Origin: Mycobacterium syngnathidarum
GTDB lineage: Bacteria; Actinomycetota; Actinomycetes; Mycobacteriales; Mycobacteriaceae
Length of the DNA stretch: 64,000 nucleotides
Assembly: GCF_001942625.1 (NCBI RefSeq)
Contig: NZ_MLCL01000089.1
Coordinates: 310,001-374,000, forward strand
Direction of reading: 5' to 3'
Positions 13,894-22,320 of this stretch are shown here, in pieces (position 1 is the first letter of the stretch; every line of letters starts with the position of its first letter). Below the pieces are notes generated by a model. That model saw only the letters and a program-made list of their open reading frames with translations, had not been told where the DNA came from and ran no database searches. The position numbers and the translations under genes were made by a program.

Positions 13894-16800
13894 CGCACCG
13901 TGACCTTCACCGCGGGTGAGTAGATCAGCCGGCCGGCGCAACCCACCCGGATCAGCGCCCACCACTGGCCTGGTTCCACCCACGGTGGTGGTGTGACGTC
14001 GAACCCGATCTCGGCGGTGCCGGCCGCGGGCACTTCGACGCCCACCGCCGCCGGCCCCATCCAGTCCCACGTTCCCCACGGGCTGATCAGGTGCGCCTCG
14101 GCGGTCAGGCCGGCGAGCGCGTCGGTGCCGATCACCATCGAAATCCGCGCGGTCTCACCGGCCCTGATGTCGACGCCGTGGGGCTCGGACACCAGCTTGA
14201 GCACGTTCGCTTCGGGTGCCCCGATCGTGACGATGCAGACGTCCTCGACCACCTGCCGCCACGAGGGCGGTAGTGCGTCTGATCCACTGCCGGTCACCGA
14301 GAGTTCGGCGCGCAGCGGATACAGCCCGGGCTTGGCCGAGGCCGGGATGTTCAGCACCACATCGGTTTCCAGGTGTTCGCCGGGTGGCAGGACGTAGGGC
14401 AACTCGGCGGGCTGCACATCCCACTCCGCCGGGCCGGTCAGCCTGACTCGGCCGTGCAGTGCGGCATCGGTGCAGTCACTGGCCGCGGTCAGCCGCACCA
14501 CCACTTCGCTATCGGGTTGGCCGGCAATGCCTTCCGGGTGCAGGTAAGCGACAGCGGGCAGCCCGCCCAGGGGCGCCGGGCCACGATTGTGCAGCCAGTA
14601 CCTGGCATACAGCGGTTGGGCCGCCTCGGCATCGGGTGCCAATCGCCGATGCTCACCGCGCAATACCCTGGGCAGGTTGAGTTGCGTGGAGACCGTGGCG
14701 ATCTGGTAGCCGTGCAGGCTCAGATGTGACGGCTGCTCGGGTGCCGGTTCTTCCAGCAGGTTCAGGTTCGCGGCCGCGGTGACCGCACGTAGGCCGGAGC
14801 GCAGCGTGACCTCGGCAGGGCTTCCGGTGATCTCGACCAGGCGCGCGGTCACCCCGTCGGCCGGATCGGCGCTGCGGACGCTGCCCGAGGCGAGCGGATT
14901 CCCCGCGGCTTTGAGTGCGCCCAGTTGTACGGCGCCCGCCGGCTCGATCTCCAGCAGCGATCCCCACGACGGCAGCCCGCCACCCGCGTCCGATTCGGCC
15001 ACCGCCGGCTGCAGGGGCCGGTTGAACTCCGCGGCGCTCGATGCGATGCCCGCGTCCCGCCAGTCACCGCGGCCGGTGGTCAGGGCGTAGTCGAATGTGT
15101 GTGTCCAGTGCTGCAATTGGAAGTTGGATCCGTCCGGCGCGGTCCGGCGCGGTGGGTCGATCCAGGTGCCCGAAGGCCAGCCCGTGCAGGACCGCATCAG
15201 CGACGTGTGCAACGTTCCGTCGGGCTCGATGGCGAAGCTCGGCACACCGCGGTTCAGCAGTGCGACAGTGCGGGCGTCGAACGGTTCGGCCGCCGCGGGC
15301 GCCTGTTGGGTAACGAGGATCTCGGCGTCCCCCAGATCCTCGACCACCGCATCGATGTCGCCGGCCAGGATCAGCACCGGCAGGGTTCGCACTCCACGCA
15401 AGTCGGCACCCGGCACCCACTGTTCGGACAACGGCGCGGTGGCCGGAACCCATACCCGGGCCGAGCCCGTCGCGTCGATCTGACGTTTGAACTCGTCGCT
15501 GTAGGCGATGTCGGCTTCTGCGAGAACAGCTGCGGTGAACGGGTTTTCGTCCGGACCACCGAGCGCGAACCGAGTGTCGGGCAGGTTCGAGTCCACCGTG
15601 AGATCGCCGTAGCGGGGCTTGTCGGCGGCGCTGCAGGTGGCCGTGACGCCGGCCCGCACCAGGGCCACCATCAGCTCGCGCGGGTCGGCACCCTCGTCGG
15701 GAGCGACGACCTCGGCCACCGAGACTGCCCGGACTGCCTCGCCGATACGCACCCGCGCCGCCGAGGACAGGCCGAACCAACCGTAAGCCGGGTTGTCCAG
15801 CGTCCACGGGTGCTGGGCGGCGTCAACAGCACTGCCGGTGTGGCCGGCTCCGTGGTCGTGCATCAGGCCGAATCCACGGCCGATCACCGCGTCGCCGACC
15901 TCGCTCACCGGCAACGCGCCCGGCACCGGGCAGGGCCACCGCAGCCGCACCAGGCGGTCCGCGCCGACGAATTCGTCGATGACGGTGCGGCAATCGACAC
16001 GGTCCACACCGGACCACAGCGTGATGATCTGGGTGTAGCGCAACAGATCTGGAATGCGGCCCCGCACGATCACCCGCTGTCCGAGTGCGCTCTGATAACA
16101 CTGCACATCCTCGGCGGGGGCGGCCGAGGAGCCCACGACCGGTCCGGTGGGCAGCAGGTGCCAGGGGCCTTCGCCGGCCTCCGGATGGGCCGGATACTCC
16201 TCGTAGACCGCCAGTTCGTTGCCGACGCCGCCGTCGGCGATGAGTTCACGCCCGTCGTCGACGAGTGAGCACACCCCACCGCCGCGGGCCGCATCGATAC
16301 GCAGCCGGTAACGCTCGTTGGCGATCTCGTCGCCCCCCGCCGGTTGCCAGCCGCGCGCTGTCCCGGCGACGAACCGGTAGGCCCGCCAGCCCAGCGACGG
16401 CACGTCGCGGGCCAGCCAGCTCACGCTCGCCCCGTCATGCTCGACCAGTACAGGCACTTCGTTGCCGTCGCTGTCGAGCAGCGCACCGGGGAACGGTTGG
16501 TCCAGGTGCACGGTGACGATGTCGGTCCGCTTGTGCGCCAAGGCATTCCATACCACGACCGAACCGTCCACGGCTCGGGACAACAGGCTCAGCGCGTTGT
16601 CGCGGGCGGTGACGCCCAGCTCCCAGGCGTCCCGCCAGCTGGTCAACAGGTCGAGGTAGACCTGATCGGACTCCGATCCGGTGATGGCGTCGTGGTGTGC
16701 CCCGTAGGCCAGCTGGACCCAGGCCTTGGCCATCGCGGCCTGGGGGTAGTCCGCGCCGCCCAGCAGTCCGGCGAACACGGCGAATCGCTCGGCGTCGAGC

Positions 16801-18032
16801 ACCGCGTCTTCGGCGGCCCGGTTGGCCTGCTTGGTGTCGATGTAGGAGACGTCCTTGCCGGTGTAGATCGGGTTCATGTCGCGGGTCTGCGGGGAGGGCG
16901 TGATCCCCCGCTCGTCGGCTTCGGCGCGCACGGCGCTGAAGAACTCGGACGGCAGAGCGCAGATGAACTTGGGCCAGACGTAGCGCGCGTTCCAGTCACG
17001 GTGGATCTGGGTGACCCACTTGTTGGGCGGGGTGTAGTCGGTGCCGACCGGCAGGAGCACGTTGCGGGTCAACGCAACTCGTTTGAGTTTGGTGAACAGT
17101 GTGTAGGTGGATTCCTCGGCTTCGGCCAGCGAGGCCGCGGAGTCCATCCACCATCCGGCCGAGTAGTGGGCGGGCATGTAGTGCGTGAGAAGGCCCCGAC
17201 CCGACGGCGCGATCCACTCGAATTCGCTGGCGAACTGCATGCGCTCGGGGTCGCCGTCGTTCTGCATCGGCCCCCACTGATGATGCGGCCCGCGGGCCCA
17301 CGAACTGGAGGTCAGGCCGACGTCGGCCGCCATCCCGGGGAACTGCGGATCGTGCCCGAACACGTCGAGCTGCCAGGCGGTGGCCGGGTCGGCGCCCAGC
17401 ACATCACGCTGAAAGCCCATGCCCGACACAAAGTTCCGGATCGCGGTCTCGGGGCTGGTGAGGTTGGTGTTGGGCTCGTTGTAGGTGCCGCCCATGATCT
17501 CGACGCGCCCTTCGGCGATGAACCGGCGCAGATCGGCCCGGTCTTCCGGCCGGGCGTCCCAGTACGGCTTGAGGTAGTCCACCTCGGCCAGCACGAACTT
17601 ATATTCCGGCTCGCGCCGGGCCATCTCCAGGTGGGCCGCCACCAGGTCGAATCCGTTGGTCTGGCGGCACTGTCCGGGCGGATCCTCGGTCCACACGCTG
17701 GTATAGGCGGCCTGGGTGTTCCACCAGACCGGGTCGTAGTGGAAGTGGCTGATCATGTACATGGTCCAGCCTGGTTCGGCGACGGTGAAGTCGAAGTCCG
17801 TCGAGTCCACGCGTGCGCGCCGGACCTCGCCGGGAGCGCCTCGCTCAACGTCGACGGGGACTTCGACGGTGCCGCCGCCCGGCGCCGCGATCGCCTCTCC
17901 GGAGAGGCCGTCTCCGCTGACGCGCACCGGCGTCGGCGCAGCGCAGGCCTCGTATCGCACCCGGACCAGCTGGCGGGGGTGATCCGCCGGCCCGGCAAAC
18001 AGCTCCGTCGTCTCCACTGACAGGACGCGCAT
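13890..18032 (-). CDS. Glycoside hydrolase family 38 alpha-mannosidase-like protein
   Basis: This 1380-residue protein corresponds in position and type to Rv0648. GH38 enzymes cleave alpha-mannosides with retention. The zinc-binding motif HFHYDPVWW (H96, H98, D100) and the nucleophile motif QLDVFGHD (D223) fit the family. The remainder is the middle helical and beta-sandwich domains, with two extra C-terminal beta-sandwich/NEW3-like modules (about residues 1000-1380). It is longer than most GH38 proteins. No signal peptide is evident, suggesting a cytoplasmic role such as recycling of mannose-containing lipids or polymethylmannose. The downstream gene starts inside its stop codon. Confidence 0.9.
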   Translation of the reverse strand: MRVLSVETTELFAGPADHPRQLVRVRYEACAAPTPVRVSGDGLSGEAIAAPGGGTVEVPVDVERGAPGEVRRARVDSTDFDFTVAEPGWTMYMISHFHYDPVWWNTQAAYTSVWTEDPPGQCRQTNGFDLVAAHLEMARREPEYKFVLAEVDYLKPYWDARPEDRADLRRFIAEGRVEIMGGTYNEPNTNLTSPETAIRNFVSGMGFQRDVLGADPATAWQLDVFGHDPQFPGMAADVGLTSSSWARGPHHQWGPMQNDGDPERMQFASEFEWIAPSGRGLLTHYMPAHYSAGWWMDSAASLAEAEESTYTLFTKLKRVALTRNVLLPVGTDYTPPNKWVTQIHRDWNARYVWPKFICALPSEFFSAVRAEADERGITPSPQTRDMNPIYTGKDVSYIDTKQANRAAEDAVLDAERFAVFAGLLGGADYPQAAMAKAWVQLAYGAHHDAITGSESDQVYLDLLTSWRDAWELGVTARDNALSLLSRAVDGSVVVWNALAHKRTDIVTVHLDQPFPGALLDSDGNEVPVLVEHDGASVSWLARDVPSLGWRAYRFVAGTARGWQPAGGDEIANERYRLRIDAARGGGVCSLVDDGRELIADGGVGNELAVYEEYPAHPEAGEGPWHLLPTGPVVGSSAAPAEDVQCYQSALGQRVIVRGRIPDLLRYTQIITLWSGVDRVDCRTVIDEFVGADRLVRLRWPCPVPGALPVSEVGDAVIGRGFGLMHDHGAGHTGSAVDAAQHPWTLDNPAYGWFGLSSAARVRIGEAVRAVSVAEVVAPDEGADPRELMVALVRAGVTATCSAADKPRYGDLTVDSNLPDTRFALGGPDENPFTAAVLAEADIAYSDEFKRQIDATGSARVWVPATAPLSEQWVPGADLRGVRTLPVLILAGDIDAVVEDLGDAEILVTQQAPAAAEPFDARTVALLNRGVPSFAIEPDGTLHTSLMRSCTGWPSGTWIDPPRRTAPDGSNFQLQHWTHTFDYALTTGRGDWRDAGIASSAAEFNRPLQPAVAESDAGGGLPSWGSLLEIEPAGAVQLGALKAAGNPLASGSVRSADPADGVTARLVEITGSPAEVTLRSGLRAVTAAANLNLLEEPAPEQPSHLSLHGYQIATVSTQLNLPRVLRGEHRRLAPDAEAAQPLYARYWLHNRGPAPLGGLPAVAYLHPEGIAGQPDSEVVVRLTAASDCTDAALHGRVRLTGPAEWDVQPAELPYVLPPGEHLETDVVLNIPASAKPGLYPLRAELSVTGSGSDALPPSWRQVVEDVCIVTIGAPEANVLKLVSEPHGVDIRAGETARISMVIGTDALAGLTAEAHLISPWGTWDWMGPAAVGVEVPAAGTAEIGFDVTPPPWVEPGQWWALIRVGCAGRLIYSPAVKVTVR

Positions 18033-18050
18033 CTGAAAAACCCTACGACT

Positions 18051-18803
18051 TCAGCGCGAAGAAATGTCCACGACCAACGCTCGATGATCCGAAATCGGTA
18101 GGTGGGGCGCTTCGGAGTCGGTGACGAACAGCGCCGGATCGTCGGTGAGGATGTGGTCGAGTTGTGTCGTCGGCGTGTCGGCGGGAAACGTCGGGGCGGC
18201 CCCCAGGGCGCGCCAGTGTTCGGGTGCGCTCGAGTTCAGGTCGCCCATGAGTATCCGCGGACCCGGGAAGCCGCTCAGATCACGCACGAGATGACGCAAC
18301 TGCAACCGATTCCACCCCGGCACGAACGACAAATGCGTATTGGCCACCGAGATCGCGCCCAGCGGGGTGTCGATGCGGGCCACCATCGCGGCGCGGGGTT
18401 CTTCGTGCACGATCCTGAACCGGCGGATACCCGAGACGTACATGGGGAACCGGAACGGTATCCGTGGCAGCCGCAGCACCTGCCAGTTTTCGACCGGATA
18501 CCGGGTGAGCAGGGCGATGCCGTAGGCGGCGGTGCCGGGCTGTTCCCGCCCGGTTGCGGCCATCCAGGTGGCACCGGGTGTTCCGGAGATCGCGGCGACG
18601 AACCGGTGGTGCACAGCGTTCATCGCGCGGGCCGCGACGGCGGTCAGGTCGGCCTTGCCCGAGCGCGGCTGATCCAGGTCGACCTCTTGCAGCGCGAGGA
18701 TGTCGGCGTCGAGCTCGGCGACGGCGGCAGCCAGTCTGCCCAGGTCGACGTCGCCGTCGTGAACACTGCGCCCGTGCAGGATGTTGAATGTGGCCATCCG
18801 CAT
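18051..18803 (-). CDS. Endonuclease/exonuclease/phosphatase-fold hydrolase
   Basis: This 250-residue metal-dependent EEP-fold protein has all family motifs: FNILHG, LQEVD (metal-binding Glu), NTHLS, MGDLNS, QLDHIL and SDHRALV (catalytic His). Such proteins hydrolyse phosphodiesters (DNA, lipids or nucleotides); the substrate cannot be read from sequence. It lies 18 bases upstream of the alpha-mannosidase and is probably the first gene of that operon. A second ATG at 18797 (MATFNIL) is an equally good start. A 17-bp palindrome overlaps the first start codon. Confidence 0.9.
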   Translation of the reverse strand: MRMATFNILHGRSVHDGDVDLGRLAAAVAELDADILALQEVDLDQPRSGKADLTAVAARAMNAVHHRFVAAISGTPGATWMAATGREQPGTAAYGIALLTRYPVENWQVLRLPRIPFRFPMYVSGIRRFRIVHEEPRAAMVARIDTPLGAISVANTHLSFVPGWNRLQLRHLVRDLSGFPGPRILMGDLNSSAPEHWRALGAAPTFPADTPTTQLDHILTDDPALFVTDSEAPHLPISDHRALVVDISSR

Positions 18804-18819
18804 GGGTACTCAGTACCCA
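18803..18819. promoter_or_regulatory. Perfect palindrome at the EEP hydrolase start
   Basis: TGGGTACTCAGTACCCA has 8-base perfect arms around a single central base. It overlaps the ATG at 18803 and lies in the 63-base gap between divergent genes. It is a strong candidate operator controlling one or both. Confidence 0.55.
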
Positions 18820-18866
18820 CAACCGCGCCGCACTCATCATCGACGCCCGACAGATCCGGACCGCAC

Positions 18867-19415
18867 ATGTTCGACCGCAATGACGACCTGCGTGACGCGC
18901 TCAAGCGCGCCGCGTCGGCGTTCAAGGCGCACGGCCCGCAGTTCGCCCTGGCCGGCAGCTACGCGCTATGGGTCTTCGGCGCACCCGAACCCGTGCACGA
19001 CGTCGATTTCGTCGTCGCCGAAACCGACGCCGAGGCGGCCGAGACGGCGTTGCGCAAGGCCGGCTTTCAGATCGTGCACGTCCCCGAGGACTGGTTGTTC
19101 AAGGCCTATCCCGACGACGATGTCCTGGTCGACGTGCTCTACCAGCTCAACGGCGAATCAGTGGACGCGGCGGTGCTGGGCTCCGCCGAGGTTCACGACG
19201 TGCTCGCGATCCGGATGCCGGTGCTGCTGCCGACGCTGGTGGTGTCGGAGAAGCTGCGCTCACTCAACGAACACCACTGCGACTTCGCCGCATTGCTGCC
19301 GGCCGCCCGCGCGGTGCGCGAGCGGGTCGACTGGGATGCGGTACGGGTCGCGACCGCCGACAACGACTTCGCTGCCGCGTTCCTGATGCTCGTCGACCGG
19401 CTGGGGATCACCTGA
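18867..19415 (+). CDS. Nucleotidyltransferase-fold protein
   Basis: This 182-residue protein contains LAGSYALWVFGAPEPVHDVDFVV (about residues 29-50), the GS...D-x-D pattern of the polymerase-beta/MNT nucleotidyltransferase fold. The C-terminal part is helical. It may be an AbiEii/DUF6036-like or MNT-type member, but no HEPN or antitoxin partner adjoins it. The ATG at 18867 gives the conserved N-terminus; the longer in-frame extension covers the divergent gene and is unlikely. Its substrate is unknown. Confidence 0.75.
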   Translation: MFDRNDDLRDALKRAASAFKAHGPQFALAGSYALWVFGAPEPVHDVDFVVAETDAEAAETALRKAGFQIVHVPEDWLFKAYPDDDVLVDVLYQLNGESVDAAVLGSAEVHDVLAIRMPVLLPTLVVSEKLRSLNEHHCDFAALLPAARAVRERVDWDAVRVATADNDFAAAFLMLVDRLGIT

Positions 19416-19475
19416 GTTTTCCGCCGGACAGACGTGAACCCGCCCGCTTCAGATGAATTTTTGGCAGTTTCAGGT

Positions 19476-20444
19476 CTATTCGCGGAAGGCAGCGGCACGC
19501 AGGCGGTCGGCCACGGCGCGCACGGCGGCGGCCACCTCGGGCGGCTCGAGCACCTCGAAGTCGTGGCCGACGGTGGCGAAGTAGAGCACCATGCGTTCGG
19601 GGTCGTCGGCCCCGGCGGTGACGATGCAGGCGTCGGGCCCGTCGGCCTCGACAGTGGCCGAGGCCGGCGGAAACTTTTGCGCCACAACCGCTTGCGGGGC
19701 GTGGTAGCGGACCCGGGCGCGATAGCGGTATGGCGAGGAGCTAATCGAGCGCCCCACGTATTCGGCCGCGTCCGGGGCCTCCCGCGGCGCGAAGGTGCTG
19801 CCGCGCGCTGCCACCGCCGACATCCGGTCCAGGCGCAGGCTGCGCCAATCCTCACGGTCACGGTCATAGGCCATCAGGTACCAGCGCCGTCCCGTGGTCA
19901 CCAGCTGATAGGGATCCAGCCTGCGCTGGGTGTGGTTGCCTCGGATGTCGGTGTAGTCGGCGCTGACGTGTTCGTGGTCGCGGCAGGCCCGGGCCAGTGC
20001 CATCAGCACATCGGGTTCCACCGACGCGTCCGACGAGTTGGGCGCCAGCGTCACCGTCGCGTCGTGCACTGCCGAGACCTGTGAACGCAACCTCGCGGGC
20101 ATGACCTGGTCGAGTTTGGACAGTGCCCGCAGCGCGGACTCACCGACCCCGGCGACGCTGCCCCCGGCGGCCAGCCGCAGGCAGACGGCCATGGCGACGG
20201 CCTCGTCGGGGTCGAGCAGCAGCGGCGGCAGGGCCGCACCGGCGCCCAACTGGTAGCCGCCGCCCTGCCCCTTGCTGGCGTGTACGGGGTAACCGAGCTC
20301 GCGCAGCCGCTCGATATCGCGGCGGACGCTGCGGGTGGTGACGTCGAGCCGCCGGGCCAGCTCTTCACCTGTCCAGACCCGACGCGACTGCAACAGGCCC
20401 AGCAGCTGCAGCACCCGGCCTGTGGTTTCAGTACTCACCGCCAT
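19476..20444 (-). CDS. HTH-WYL domain transcriptional regulator
   Basis: This 322-residue protein has an N-terminal HTH_11/DeoR-like winged helix (RVLQLLGLLQSRRVWTGEELA... RRDIERLRELGYPV, residues 8-60). A WYL ligand-binding domain follows (RRWYLMAYDRDREDWRSLRLDRM, about residues 190-215) and then a WCX-type C-terminal domain. WYL domains bind nucleic-acid or nucleotide ligands. The ATG at 20444 starts MAVSTETTGRVLQLL; the longer frame is not supported. It is divergent from a DinB-family gene, with a palindrome between them, so it likely regulates the pair of DinB-fold genes. Confidence 0.92.
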   Translation of the reverse strand: MAVSTETTGRVLQLLGLLQSRRVWTGEELARRLDVTTRSVRRDIERLRELGYPVHASKGQGGGYQLGAGAALPPLLLDPDEAVAMAVCLRLAAGGSVAGVGESALRALSKLDQVMPARLRSQVSAVHDATVTLAPNSSDASVEPDVLMALARACRDHEHVSADYTDIRGNHTQRRLDPYQLVTTGRRWYLMAYDRDREDWRSLRLDRMSAVAARGSTFAPREAPDAAEYVGRSISSSPYRYRARVRYHAPQAVVAQKFPPASATVEADGPDACIVTAGADDPERMVLYFATVGHDFEVLEPPEVAAAVRAVADRLRAAAFRE

Positions 20445-20465
20445 GCGAGAAGTCTGCCCCACTTT

Positions 20466-20484
20466 TAGGACCGGAACTGTCCTA
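20466..20484. promoter_or_regulatory. Putative operator between WYL regulator and DinB genes
   Basis: TAGGAC (20466-20471) and GTCCTA (20479-20484) are perfect inverted arms separated by 7 bases. They lie in the 61-base intergenic space between divergent genes, the expected place for the WYL regulator's binding site. Confidence 0.55.
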
Positions 20485-20505
20485 TATGGGTGAGACGGTA
20501 TTCCC

Positions 20506-21063
20506 ATGTGGACACACCTGCTCGCCGACCAACTGGATTTCCACTGGACCCACCAACTGAGGCCCCGCTTGGACGGCCTGACCGACGACGAATATTTCTG
20601 GCAACCGGTGCCCGACTGCTGGACGGTCCACCGCGACGGCGCCATCGACTTCAGGTATCCACCGCCGCAGCCGGAACCGTTCACCACCATCGCGTGGCGG
20701 CTGGCACACGTGATCGTCGGCGTGTTCGCGATGCGCAGCCACTCACACTTCGGTGGACCGCCGGCGGACTACGAGTCGTGGCCGTACGCCACCGACGCCG
20801 CCACCGCCCTGCAACAACTCGACGACGCGTACCGAAATTGGATCGACGGGGTCAGAAGCCTCGACGAGAATGATCTGGCGAAGCCGGTCGGTCCGGCCGA
20901 AGGCCCGTCGTCCGAGCATCCGATGGCCGAGTTGGTTCTGCACATCAACCGCGAAGTGATCCACCACGGCGCCGAGATCGCCTGCATCCGTGACCTTTAC
21001 GCACACTCAACCCACAACAAAGGAGAACTGAACCATGCCAGGAATGCCCGCGCCGGCCGCTGA
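20506..21063 (+). CDS. DinB-family protein
   Basis: This 185-residue protein belongs to the DinB/YfiT four-helix-bundle family of putative metal-dependent enzymes (relatives act in bacillithiol/mycothiol-dependent detoxification). It has the WRLAHVIVG segment and a C-terminal HINREVIHHGAEIACIRDLY. The metal-binding His triad is probably H107/H154/H158-like. The next gene begins 29 bases before its stop in another frame, so the two are translationally coupled. Confidence 0.88.
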   Translation: MWTHLLADQLDFHWTHQLRPRLDGLTDDEYFWQPVPDCWTVHRDGAIDFRYPPPQPEPFTTIAWRLAHVIVGVFAMRSHSHFGGPPADYESWPYATDAATALQQLDDAYRNWIDGVRSLDENDLAKPVGPAEGPSSEHPMAELVLHINREVIHHGAEIACIRDLYAHSTHNKGELNHARNARAGR

Positions 21064-21634
21064 CGAGCGCAACACATTGGTCGCATTCGTCGCCTTTCAG
21101 CAGAACGCGTTCTTCGCGGTGGCGCACGGCCTTACCGATGAGCAGGCGCGGTCCACGCCGTCGGTGAGCGCGTTGTCGATCGGCGGACTGATCAAGCATG
21201 TCACCGGCATGCAGCAGGGCTGGACCGCCCGCGCCGAGCACGCCCCGCAGTTCCCGCCGCCGGATCCCCGGCCGATGGAAGAGCAGATGGCCGATTACGC
21301 CGACCAGTACGTCATGCACGAGCACGAGACCCTGGCCGGCCTGCTCGAAGCACTCAAGGCCCAGAACGCCGAGACGTTGCGGGTACTGGCCGACAAAGAC
21401 CTCGACACCCCGGTTCCGGTGCCCCACAACGTGCCGTGGTTCCCGCAAGACGTCGACAACTGGTCGGTGCGGTGGGTCGCCATGCACCTGATCGAGGAAC
21501 TCAGCCGGCACGCCGGGCACGCCGACATCATCCGCGAATCCATCGACCGCGCAACGATGTACGAGTTGATGGCAGCCGAGGAGCAGTGGCCCGAAACCGA
21601 TTGGATCAAGCGCTGGCGGCCCGCCGCCGTCTGA
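21035..21634 (+). CDS. DinB/DUF664-family protein
   Basis: This 199-residue protein is of the DUF664 (mini-DinB) type. LSIGGLIKHVTGMQQGWTARA and VRWVAMHLIEELSRHAGHADIIRESIDRA supply the conserved metal-binding histidines of the four-helix bundle. Some family members are S-transferases using mycothiol, the actinobacterial thiol, but the substrate here is unknown. It overlaps the preceding DinB gene and ends one base before the convergent tetR stop. Confidence 0.9.
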   Translation: MPGMPAPAADERNTLVAFVAFQQNAFFAVAHGLTDEQARSTPSVSALSIGGLIKHVTGMQQGWTARAEHAPQFPPPDPRPMEEQMADYADQYVMHEHETLAGLLEALKAQNAETLRVLADKDLDTPVPVPHNVPWFPQDVDNWSVRWVAMHLIEELSRHAGHADIIRESIDRATMYELMAAEEQWPETDWIKRWRPAAV

Positions 21635-21635
21635 C

Positions 21636-22244
21636 CTAGCGCGCCAGCACCAACCGCAGCGCGTAGTCCACCACGAGCTCCAAGTCGTCGCCCAGGTTTC
21701 CGCTCAGCCATTGCTGGGCGAGCTCGGCCATCGCACCGGTGTACATGGCCGCGCCGACCTGGGCGGCGACGGGGTCAGACCCCGGATTGAGCCGACCGCC
21801 CTCGGACAACACCGCCTCACGGAGCAGGTCCTGGGTGGCCGTGCGCCGCGCCGCCAGCACCGGGTTGGCCCTGGCATCGGTGAACAGCACGCGCCCCCGG
21901 CGCGGGTCGGCCGAGCTGAAGCCCAGCACCGCGGCGATCCCGGCCCGGGTGCGGGCCGGCACGGAGTCGCCCGCGGCGGCCGTGGCCGCGTCGACGTCGG
22001 CCGCCAAAGCCGAGCTCACCTGGTCGTAGACCGCGCCGAGCAGGTCGTCGGTGTCGGCGAAGCTCTCGTAGAAGTAGCGGGTGTTGAGGCCACACTCGCG
22101 GCACACCGAGCGCAGCGAGAGCGCTGCCTCACCACCGTCCCCGAACAGCCGGAACGCCGCGTCGATCAGCAGCGCGCGGCGCTCGGCGCGGCGGTCCGGC
22201 AGCGGCACGCCGGCCCATCGGGTCGGGGTGGATGTTCCGGCCAT
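21636..22244 (-). CDS. TetR-family transcriptional regulator
   Basis: This 202-residue TetR repressor has an N-terminal HTH (AERRALLIDAAFRLFGDGGEAALSLRSVCRECGLNTRYFYESFADTDDLL, about residues 19-70) and a divergent C-terminal ligand domain. It lies back to back with the MpaB-type oxygenase gene and probably controls it through the 75-base region between them, which has a promoter and a palindrome. Confidence 0.92.
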   Translation of the reverse strand: MAGTSTPTRWAGVPLPDRRAERRALLIDAAFRLFGDGGEAALSLRSVCRECGLNTRYFYESFADTDDLLGAVYDQVSSALAADVDAATAAAGDSVPARTRAGIAAVLGFSSADPRRGRVLFTDARANPVLAARRTATQDLLREAVLSEGGRLNPGSDPVAAQVGAAMYTGAMAELAQQWLSGNLGDDLELVVDYALRLVLAR

Positions 22245-22260
22245 TGCCTCAGATTAGATC

Positions 22261-22296
22261 TGGTCACACCCGTACCCAAAATGTATTCTGGCTACA
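22261..22296 (+). promoter_or_regulatory. Promoter/operator for the MpaB-type oxygenase gene
   Basis: TGGTCA (22261-22266) and TATTCT (22284-22289) are separated by 17 bases. The inverted repeat TGTA (22282-22285) / TACA (22293-22296) overlaps the -10 element, an arrangement suited to TetR repression. Confidence 0.4.
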
Positions 22297-22320
22297 GACG
22301 TGATCAGAAAGGGGTCCGCG

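Noticed and set aside
16344..18020. Plus-strand open frame across the alpha-mannosidase
   Set aside because: It is antisense to the GH38 catalytic region, which has clear motifs on the minus strand.
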